From Enoplolaimus lenunculus (Eukaryota > Nematoda > Enoplea > Enoplida > Thoracostomopsidae): a stretch of DNA of 64,000 nt. The notes below the pieces were generated by a model, which saw nothing but the letters and a program-made list of their open reading frames with translations, had not been told where the DNA came from and ran no database searches. Made by a program: the position numbers and the translations under genes. Location: positions 248,001-312,000 of the forward strand of contig JASANG010002365.1 of the NCBI GenBank assembly GCA_030248215.1, read 5' to 3'. Every line of letters starts with the position of its first letter. Position 1 is the stretch's first letter. Of this stretch, positions 22,372-34,300 are shown piece after piece.

Positions 22372-25300
22372 ATGGCGTCGTTTATGCTGGCACAGCGACA
22401 TTTAGTCGTTCCAACAACCGCAGGCGACCGTGATTCTGAACTCCGACGCTCCATATCGCGAGAGTTGTCTCAAATTTCATTGGACTCATTGATTAGCAAA
22501 GTTTCTGGTCGACGAGGTGGAGCCAGTGATACTGACCGTAAAAGCTGAATTTGTTTGTTTGCTACATTATTACCTAGTTTTAACCGTTTCTCACATGAAT
22601 ATTTTCGATTTTCTTTTGCGAAATCGAGTTTTAGGCTTTTAAATTTAAATCAGGAAATCTGGCTCGAGAAGCTTTTCATACTAAAACCAGAGTTAGAACC
22701 TACACTTAAAGTCGTTTTCTCTTCTCGCTCTTATTCCCTTTGGTACAACGATCTTACAATGTTAAGACTTTACACAGTTACCTACCTATTTTTTCATCCC
22801 CTTCAAGAAAAAAACACTTTACACATCAACTCCAAAACACATAAATAAAATTTAAAAAATCAAAATTAAGAGATTTGAAAAAAACCAAAAAAAAAATCAA
22901 AAAATTATGTTGTCAGGTTTTACTTTCAAACAAATATGAACGCAGCAAAATGTTAAATTTGACAAATTGTCAAAATCAGCAGGTATATAATATGGCATTT
23001 GTTCCAGAACCGTAAATATCCGGTATCCGGTAGTTTTATACCAGATACCGGAACCGGATACGGATATCGGTTTTTGTCGGATAGGTATGGAACTGGAACC
23101 GAATATCCGGTCGCAATTTGATATATAGTTACAGCTGGTGCAAGATTTACAACGCCAACGTATCAAAATATGTTTTACAGACCGCGGTTTTCTCAGCGAT
23201 TATTGAATAGAAGACAATGAAAGTTTAAAAAGTTAACAGAAACTTACACTGTAAATCCCAGTGAAAAAAACAACTCAGCAAGATAATTAGTTATTTCAGG
23301 TAATTTCTGACTCAATAACAGTAAATATCAATTCACATCTGAGCTGATTTAATTCCGGGTGAATTGATTAATTCACTCACAATGAGTTCAATCAATTCAG
23401 AATTCTGAGTTCTGAAAGACCTAATTCAGCGCTCAGACTTCTGAGTCGATTCAACTCATTCTGAGTTAAAACGAACTCACTTGGATTTACAGTGTAAAGC
23501 TGAAAATATGCGACGTCAAGTTGACATATTTGGCGTGAGCTCCCATTGATACAAATCTACCGAAACATATATACACTTATATTAACAAAATATATTTGTT
23601 CTATGCTGAAAACATGTATAAAATACGCATGTTGGGCGTTCCAGCTTTAATATTTTCTTTTAATATACTTTATCGCGTCTTCGGTAAACACTTTTAGGTT
23701 CATCACTATATCGAAGTGGAAGTCGTGATCGTGGCGGTTCGCAACTATTTGACGGTAGCGAATCATCGGTCGACAGTTTTACTACTAAATCGTTTTGTGG
23801 TAAACTAAAATATATTTACAAACACTACGGTCTCAGTCATTTGCTGCCAGTAATCCTATTGATAATATATTCGCTAATCGGTGGAGCAATGTTTTGGGCA
23901 ATTGAGCATCAAAACGACGTTGAGTTGATTAAAGCTCAAACTGGATTAATTGAAAATTATCGTCGAAGTTTCATTCATGAGTTGATCGATATCGTAGAAG
24001 CGACCGATATGGATACGTCAGCGAAAACGGTTCGCATGGCAACTGCGTTGTTTTTGTTTCAAGAACGCATGAATTGTACACCACCGGACGTACATTGGAC
24101 GTTCGCAACGTCGGTGTTTTATTCTGGAACCCTGTTTACAACAATCGGTATGGAATTGTGCCCTTTATATTGCATATAATTATAGTAACTCACCGAAAAA
24201 CCATGGCTATCTTATGCATTGACATAGTAGCAATTTCTATGCGAAAAAAAGAGCTTTTACTTTCAATTCTCCCAATCTGATTACATTCTATTTTATCTGA
24301 GATAACTTCCAAGATAGCATTTGAACCCCTGATTCTTGGATGGAAGGTGTTCGCGTACACCGTCACCACTTCACACTGCAAAAATGGTGAGTCAAATTGA
24401 CTCTCTCCGAAACAGGCATTTCGGGACTGCACAAACGGATTCAAATTCGACTCCGCCAGAGTCAAACGGGCGACTCAGTGATTCGAACACGACTCTGGTG
24501 GAGTCAAAGTTTGACTCAGTGATTCGAACGTAATTCTGGTGGAGTCAAATTTTGACTCAATTTGTGTAGTCTCGAAAAGCCTATTTCGGAGAGAGTCAAT
24601 TTGACTCACCATTTTTTGCAGTGTAGCTATAGAAGCACTGAAGTCTAAGCCCGAGTGGGCTGTCATGTCTTGTGAAGATTTCGTGTATATATTTGAAGGA
24701 TATAAGTTTGCGTGTTATAACAATGGCAAAACGATATTTTCAACATATGCGATCTTGAGTACTTTTTAGATTCCGACCTACTGGATTTTACATAAATTAT
24801 TGTTACTAACTAAAAATTGCATACTGGTTTTTTGTCCCGGCGGGGTATTTTTTCATATCCGGATATCCGACAATCCTTGACGGTCATATATCTGGATATC
24901 CGTAATTTAATTTTCTATTTCGGATGCCCGAAACTCAATTTTGTGCTTTTTTGGCTTCCGAACCTCAATTTTCGTTTCTTAAGCAATTGTTTTAACTGTT
25001 TGCTCTAAAAGGAATTCCCCACCCACAAAGTGATTATAAGCATAAAACGTACAATTCTAAAATCGTTATTTATTATGCGACTGCCCAAATAGCTCTGGAT
25101 ATTCGGTTTAGAAGATTGCTATTGACTAATAAATACGTGTCTTGGACATTTGAAATTGACTTATTTGGTTTGTGTCCGTCAGATTTAAACCACTGCAACA
25201 GAGATTCTATCGAATGTCACTCTTCCCTCGAACTATATAGTGACCTTACAATTATTTCACAAAAATGTTTCTGACTGGAGTGCCCGCTTTCTTATTAGAC

Positions 25301-28300
25301 CGCAATAGAGTAGGCTAAATTATAGACTATTTTTTGCGTGGGCTTAGGCTTTAAAGCTTTGCTATAGAGTTGTGTTTATTGCGCTGAGGTGACTTAAATG
25401 TAAGAATATGCTTTGGTTGTTACATCGTTAAAAGTAACATTGGTCCGATTCTTCAGGTCTCGATCTAGTCTTTAACGGAACATATGCCGATTTGACACCT
25501 CATAGCCTCCCCTGAGTATTTCAAATAAATTTTAATTTTTTAGACCTGGATATACTTTCACTTTTTGTGATCTTATATATGGACTACCACGGTACAAAAA
25601 ATGTATTTTCAAGTGTTCAGAAATCTATAATTTTGTCATGTATATATTACTGTGTATAAAATGCGACGCGTACAGTTGAACTGCGTCATTGTTTGCGTTT
25701 GGATGACTGGTTTAGCGCAGCTAAGACTATTATAAGCAGTTCAAAACGAAACCTACTCAAAAATCGTTAAGAATTTGGTTCAATATTCTGACTCAGATTT
25801 GAAAACACAATTTCTTTTCGTCAGGTCCAGCTACATTACTGGTGAAACTGCAAATTATTCAAAAAAAATTGCACAATAGCATTTCGGATATCAGGCAGAA
25901 ATCCGGATGTATCCGGATACATATTTATTTATGGATACATATCCGGATATTTTGCATATCCGACATATATATTAAAAGTTCATTTAGCTCACCTTATTTA
26001 TAGAACACTGTAAATTCCAATGAGTTGATTAATCAATTCAGCTAGCTTGTTGGTTATTTCTGAATTAATAAAACAATAACTTACTCAGAGTTTATAGTTA
26101 ATTCTTTTACTCTGAGATGAGTTTAATCTGGGTGAGTTGATTAATTAAGATTAAGACATTGAATTTGAATCAACTCTAAATTCTGAGTTCTGATACTCCT
26201 AACTCAGACTGACAACGATTCAACTCATTTTGAGTTAAAATTAACTCAGTAAAACTTACAGTGAAGTATATGGATTCGTTTACAGGATACGGAAACATTT
26301 CACCTCGAACTCTGGCGGGGAAAATAGCAACGATTATCTACTCAGTGTTTGGTATTCCGTTGGTATTGGCCATACTCGGTGATTTAGGCAAATTAATGTG
26401 CCGCTGGATGAGTGATTTCTGGTCTGCGTTATACGCGTGTTATCTCACGTCATTGAGAGCGATTCGTTCGATTTGGCGACATTTGAGATTAAGCATCAGA
26501 GTAAGTGATTTACTCCATCATTGATATCGCATCAGACACGTATTTGAAACTAATATTCGAAAGCCGGAATCTCGGGTAGAAGGCGTTAACCATCACCACT
26601 CAGATATGGCAACTTATGAAACTCATGCCGGCTCTCGCGACTTTTGCAGAATTTATACCACACACAAAAAAGTATTTCTAAATTTGTTCAGAAAAGTGTT
26701 TTCTGCGGAAAATCTGAAAGGTTTTGCTGATATTTGAGACAATTTTTCTAAAAATAACTGGAAAACGTTTATTTTGAGACTTTATTTCAAAACGTTTTTT
26801 TTTGAAAACATTTCTGTTATAACAGAAATACTTTTCAAGTGCACCTTGCTAATCATATTTCTCAAATGTAAGAAATTTTGTCTTAAATATCAGAAATATT
26901 ATTTTGAGTGCACATGTATTAATTGTTAAACATTGACTTGATTTTTAAAACCTTACTTAGCTTAAGTACCTAACTACTTTATGTCGCCGACTTAGCTAAA
27001 TACTTAAATTTTCGACCAAAACCAAATAAATGCCAAACGTCAGTCATTGTCGCAACAAGAGAGCAGTTCTGGAGCAGACAGGGCTGGTAGCTCTCCCCAA
27101 ACTCGCGACCGCAGCGAGCGAGAAGCCAGACGTATTTTAAAATTTCGGCGGTTTTCGTTTCAACAGGTTAGGGTGGGGGCTCGTTTAGGGGTGGGGCTCC
27201 CCAAATTGGAGGTATGGGTGTGGCTGTTTCAGCCCTGCAAGAATAATAGTTTTGCTATATATTATTAACCCTTTCTCACATGAATATTTTCTATTTCCCC
27301 CGAGACCTACTTTTATGCTAGGATTCGAACTCCAGTGACTGAAGTGGCAGGCGTATACCATCACCACTCAGCTATAGGAGCTTGACGCTCAAGCCCGAGG
27401 GGGCTCTCACGTCGTGTGGTGATTTAGTACTATGTATACGTGTTGCAATTGTTAAACACGGTGCGATATATACTATTTAACGTATATACACTGCGCTGAG
27501 TTGCCTATAGGCAACTCAATGTGAGAAGGGGTTATAGATAGTCAACCGAAAACTTTTCGCTTAAGGAGGCACAATGAGTCTGCATATTCAATTAGACCAA
27601 GGTTATAGTATGCCTGAACGGTTAATTTGTAATATATCAATTTAATCAGCGACTTAAGTATTTAATTAACTAAGTACGCTTTTAAAAAATGACAAAGTGA
27701 TTAAGTAATTGCTTTTAGCTCGTCCTTAAGTTTTTAAGTCGTACATAAGTAGGGTTTCAGAAAACCATTCAATGTACATTGCGTACTAATTAGTACAGTA
27801 GTACACTCTCTATGAGAATTAGGGTTATACCTAGACTGTAACGAAATATTGTTCGCATCAGCATAAAACAAACGTTTCAAATCAGTTCGATTTAAAGCTA
27901 AGATTTGAAATCCAGCTGCTACTTATATGAAATATACTGTAGTGACCTGAAGAAGACGGGTAATAAGATGAGGGGGCCACCATTTAGAGTACCAATCAAT
28001 AGGAGTCCGTATCCCTAATATTACAGTCCGTAAGCGGATTGAGTTTCTAAACCCTACATAGAGTCCATAATGTCAATAAAATAACATTCTCGTAACCGAA
28101 TAACAGGGGGTACCCTCTGGAGAGGCCAAATAAACATCAGTCCCAATCTTTAGTCGGGTCACTATAGTACTCAGCTTACTTATGGACCATGTTTACTTTG
28201 ACGGACGTACCATTTTTCTTCAGGACTGCAATAGAGTAAAGCTTAAGCTTTAGACTATCGTTTTACACATATTTAGGCTTAGGTCTATCTTAGACAACGA

Positions 28301-31300
28301 CTTTTTATGCGTAGGCTTACATTGAGGCTTTAGGCTTAGGAATATGCTTATATTACTGTTTACGCCCGTCAAAGCATTACACTGGCCATTAGCTACAGAA
28401 ACGTAATGCCGAGAGTATGTCGCGATACTACGACGTCGAAGGTATGATCGCAGACACTCTATTGCCGACTGAAGTTGTACAGCAAGCAGGCGGTCGTCAT
28501 CCAGGGGCTTTTCATGAAAAAACGAGCTTACTCGGATCGGATACTGACTTGAGCGGATCGATCGACGACACTCGACAAGATTTCATCCCGGCCGGACCGG
28601 CGATTGTGCTATCAGTCGCGTGGCTGCTATTTGTGTCGGGGCTGTTTTTGATTTGGGAACGAAATTGGTCGTTTTTCGATTCGTTTTATTTCTTTTTTAT
28701 TAGCGCTACAACAATTGGTCTCGGTAAGACTTGTAACAGCATCTGAGTGCCGATGATTATAGCAGAACAAGGCATCCTAGCCTGGGTAGAGCGTGCGAGT
28801 CCGGCACACGCCCGGTAGCCAGAGTGATTTCGGCACAGGACCGGTAGCCAGATCATATTGCTAGGGGGAGGGGGTTGACAAAATCTTCACGAGAGGAATG
28901 CAAGGATTTTCGTTGACTGTTAAAATATTTTCGAGGTGGGGTCAATATTTTTTCCAGGGACGTGAACCCTCGGGCCGCCCCTTGGCTACAGGGTTCGTTT
29001 CGCCATTGAAATAAATAAAAGTCCCGAGTAAATACATTAATTATAACGTATCGTATAAAAACTATGAAAATGGATCTAAAATCCCAGAATTTTTTCATTA
29101 TAACATAGCGTAGGTATTTTTCATTTGGGAGTCCCACTTTCTGTATCATAAACAAATCGCTTTGGGGACCTACGTAGAGTGGAATCCACTGGTGGCACCA
29201 TTTGCATCTTTGTATACTGGACCACCTATCTTACCCTAATGTTCATAAAAAACATGGATCCGGTTATGGATATTCAACACGACTTCCTGTGTATGAACTC
29301 TTTATTAAGCGATATTTTAGTAAGTAAAACAAACCATCCAAATATTAAATTAAATTATTTGCAATGTCATCTGTTACGCATTGTTGAACGTAATATTGAA
29401 CTCAATCTATAATAATTGTCGTTCAAACTAACTTCAACTAAGCAAGTATATAAACAGTAAACTGTTTCTTTAGGAGTTAAAACTTCAATATATACCAGGT
29501 ATCTTTGTTGGACATTTCACAATGTTATATAGAAACGAAGTGCAATGCTATCATTTTAATCTACTTATATATTAAAGTTGGAACACTTCACATACGTATT
29601 TTGGGCAGCGTTCGAGCAGCTTTGGATATCCATATGCAAATTTGCTTCTATACTTCTAAGTGAAAAAATCGTCAGATAGAAAATGTTGTTTACTTTTTTT
29701 ATTTTATTTTATAAGACGAAACCTGTTTGCTTTATGCTTACATTGTAAATGTATGTAAATTGTATATTGTCTTAAGCAGGCATCAATTTGGGACCAGCAT
29801 TTTCATTTGTGGATGGTGGATGCCGGAGTCAATCATTCCTACCGGACCCACACAGACTAAAAAATTTGTATTAGAATTGAATACACAATTGCCAGTCAAG
29901 TTGCAAGGCTTAACTACAGACTTGCTTGAACAAATCCTTTTAAACATACGCCAAAATACAGTGTATTTTAAGAGAGTTGCACATGTGTGAAACACGGATT
30001 ACTAGTATACATTATAGGTGATGTTGTTCCTGAACACCCTGATTATATGATTCTTAACTTCGGTCTGGTGATATTTGGTTTGTGTTTGATATCAATGTGC
30101 ATCAACATTATTCAAATGAAAATGGAACAATTTTTCTACAACATTTTGCTCAAAATACAAGAGGAATACCAGAAACTAATGGACGAAGAGGGTAAGTACA
30201 CTGCAGAAAATGGTGAGTCAAATTGACTCTCTCCGAAGTAGGCTTTTCGTTACTATACAAAACTGAGTTAAAATTCGACTCCACCCGGGTCAAATTCGGT
30301 TCACCGAGTCGAACGTTTGACTCTGCCGGAGGCGAATTTGACTCAGTTTGTGTAGTCCCCAAAAGCCCATTTCGGAAAGATTCAATTTGACACACCATTT
30401 TTTGCAGTGTATTTAATGTTGTTTTACGTTTTATTCAATTTCAAATTTTGTAAATTACGCTGAAATGTTTCATATACTTTTTTAATAAATCGACTATATA
30501 ATATTGCATACGTAGCACTCTCCTGTCGACCTTTACATTCCGATATTTTATCCAAACTAAATTTCAACTTTTAATTTAAAAAACAATGCTTAAGTGTAAA
30601 ATATTTCACTGAGTAATTGTCAATCTAAGGGTCGCGCTATACTTTTGATGACGTTTGGCAGCGTCTTTGACAGGTACTGGTGCCGCCCGTCACCGTACAG
30701 TACCATACTACAACACACATGTACTGGCGCATGACACATCATATGAAATTATGAACAAAAAATTTTTTGACGTCAGCTGCCGTCTGGCATTGAAAAGTAT
30801 ATGGCCACTCTATTTCCGCCGCAGGAACAAGCGTGCAATAGTGCGCTTTATCTTACAAATCATTTCTACCTATATTTTAATGATTTAAGTGCTGTTCCTG
30901 TACTACTAGCTTTAATTTCATGTACACTGCAAAAAATGGTGAGTTAAATTGACTCTCTCTCTCCGAAATAGGCTTTTCCGGACTACACAAATGGAGTCAA
31001 ATTCGACTCCGCCAGAGTCAAATTCGACTCACAGCGATTCATTGAGTCGAATTTGACTCTGGCTGAGTCCAATTTTGACTCAGTTTGTGTAGTCCACAAA
31101 AGCATGTTTCGGAGAGAGTCAATTTGACTCATCATTTTTTGCAGTGTTACTTGCATTATATATACTTAATTTCATGTAAGCTGCAAAATACTTAATGTCA
31201 TGTAGCATAATTATAACTTAAAGGTTGGGTTTCTGAAACAATCTTTAAGTAGGACTTAGCATTGAAGTACGTGCTAAGTAATTACTCAACCATTTTGCCA

Positions 31301-34300
31301 TTTTAAAAGCGTATATATACTTTTAAGTTAAGTAAATACTTAAGTCGCTGACTAAATTTGATAAATTACAAATTAACCATTCAGACATACTACCCCTGGT
31401 GTAATTGAAATTTCCTGTAATTTGCACGCTAGTTAATTTCATATTAACTTGCACAATATATACTTAATTGCATATAATTTGCACAATTAATACATAATAA
31501 ATTTACGCAAACTTTCATAATACGCCATCTATATATTAAACCTGGAATGCCCCAAACAGGTATTTTGGGCAACTTTCCAGCATTACTTTGTTTACAATAT
31601 TTTCTTAACACAGAAACGGTGATTGTTTATGTGAAACTAAAAATTGGCACGCAGATAGTTCTTCGCTAATTATTTGCGCATTACGCAAAACCGGCTGACT
31701 AGTTTCATCTAATTTGCATAAACAATCCTCAACAGGAATTGTAACTGAAAAAGACAAAGACAAAATACTGAATAAAGCGTGGAAAAAACAACCATGGTGG
31801 GCACGAAATATGATGCCTGCGGCGCTCGGCGAGCGAAAAACGAAAGAAATCGACCGCGCAATGACAAACACAATAATTCATGGACTTGGAACCGCAGTTA
31901 AATCGACACAAACGCCCGGCACAGCGTTGAGCTCGAGAACGTTTGAAAATACCGCAATTCAGTGTGATTTTTTGCCGGCTCGATTTTCAAAGGCCACCGA
32001 TGTTGACGAAAGACTATTTTCGTATTACGGTAAACGTTCATTGTGTTAGACGTTTGAGCCCATGTAACGATCAGGGGCAGAACGTGTTTCTGTGGGACTG
32101 CAATATAGTAAAGCTTAAGCTTTAGACTAATTTTTTGCTTTAGCAGAGGCTTAGGTGTCAACTCGTTCTTACGCTTCCGCTTAGGCTGTAGGCTTTAGGC
32201 ATAGGCTTGCCAATATGCTTATAATACTATTCCACCCCTTCAAGGTTCCGATATACTTTTACTGAGTCGCGTGCCTCTGCATTAAGAAATCGTTCCGGCC
32301 GCTTTGGCCCTTGTAAAGATCAGGGGCGGAACGGTTTTCTGTGGGACGAGAATACAGTAAGCTTAAGAACTAGACTAATTTTTTGCTTGGATTGGACTTT
32401 TTTTAGGCTTTAGGCTTAGCAATATGCTCATTCTAACGCTTACGCTTAGGTTTAGGCTTAGGAATATACTCATTTTTACGTTTAGGCTTATGCTTAGGCA
32501 TAACCCCTTCTCACATTGAGTTGCCTATAGGCAACTTAGCGCAGTGTATATACGTTAAATAATATATATCGCACCGTGTTTAACAATTGCAAGACGTATA
32601 CATAGTACTAAATCACCACAAGACGTGAGAGCCCCCTTGGGCTCGAGCGTCAAGCTCCTATAGCTGAGTGGTGATGGTATACGCCTCGCACTCCAGTCAC
32701 CGGAGTTCGAATCCTAGCATAAAAGTATGTCTCAGGGGAAATTGAAAATATTCATGTGAGAAAGGGTTAAGCATAGAAATACGCTTGTAATACTGTTCCG
32801 CCCCTGTTCTTTACACTGGCCACGGCTTTAAACAGATCGCTATGGTCAGAGCAGTACGAGACGTAAAAAAACTCTTAAGTGAATATTTCACTTTAGCTTT
32901 GCTTTAGGTCAGAAAACTGTGGAACTGATTTCTATTTGCCAAATTTAATAATTTGTCCTAGCAATTTTAGCAACTTTGATCTATACCAGCTTTGGCTTTA
33001 CATGATAGATATAAATCACTAAGAGTTTTGCATTTACGTATCGAAATACTTCGCGTCTTAGCGTCAATTTAGGTTTCTGACTCAAATTCAGAACCTGTTT
33101 TAAACTCAAGGATCGAGTTTCATTAGGTTTTCGTATTAACCGCCGGCAAGTTTTGCTATCACTGCATTGCTAATATATTGCATTACTGTGCCTTTGCCAG
33201 ATTTTCCTGAAACCAATTCGCAGATCTCGTCGCTAACTGGAAGCAACGAACCTCACCCATCCGATCCAGTATGGTTAGTGTCTGACGAAACACAAACCTC
33301 TGATGTGCCTGATATTGTGTTGGTACGTACGGCTAAACTGCTACTAAAGCATTTTTCAGCATATCGATGGAATACCCTATGAAACTCTATGAGAGACAAG
33401 AAAAAGACACTTTTATACACAGCAAAAAATGGTGAGCAAACAGTTTTGCTTTATACTTAAACTTACCACTTATATATCTTCAGATATTCCTAAAGTTGAA
33501 ATAAGTTAACCCACAAGTAAACACAGATTTCAACGACTCGTTTCGCTTCACAACCCAGTAAAAAGTTTAACCTGAAATAACGATGTGCGCTCTCAGTTCA
33601 AACTTCCACCGGAACATACGTACTTTAGGAACCGCTTGAAGAAGCGATTGAAATGTTCAATATGCCGCCGGAAATATTCGTCGCCGGAGACGACAACGAA
33701 GTAACGCTACTGCATACATCCGCTTCGCCTAATAGCGCACGTATGCATCCCAGTAACGATGCTAGCATCAGTCGATCAGTGACTCGACAACATAGTACAG
33801 ATACACGTGACACTTTAACACAAACAACGCGATCGTTAACAAATTTAGCAATTACTGATTTATTGCGAAATTTAGCACCCCAACTCGATGAACTCACTGC
33901 GAGGCCAACAAACGCCGATTTAAAATCGAAACCATCAATAGCTTATGTCAATAATGGCCATGGCGAAAATACTGACGTCATCAACTCAAAATACACACCC
34001 CTGGTTGATTTAATGAACTGGGTATCGTCTCCAAAAGCATCCGTTTCGTTCGCTGAACTGCCGGATTACAGCGAGATTGCCGATTACGTACGAACGCTTA
34101 CAGGCAACACCGGCAACTTGAGCGACTCGTCTGCTCAATCTTCAATTTCGTTGCTCAATTTAAGTTTCAGAAGCAGTCATCCTGGCTCAGATGTTTCGTT
34201 TTCGAACAGTTCGTGCTATTCTACAGATGACGACGTTATTAACGTGGAACCAAATAAGTCAAAAACACCCGAATCCGGCATTGATTCAGTGACATTTTTG

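Noticed and set aside
22990-23125. Part of the hAT ACCGGAACC family
   Set aside because: It shares GGTATCCGGTA-like sequence, but I found no terminal repeats or target duplication, so I left it unassigned.
29727-29990. Extra K2P exon between pore 2 and M4
   Set aside because: The exons on either side join precisely at TIGLG-D; adding it would destroy the selectivity filter region.
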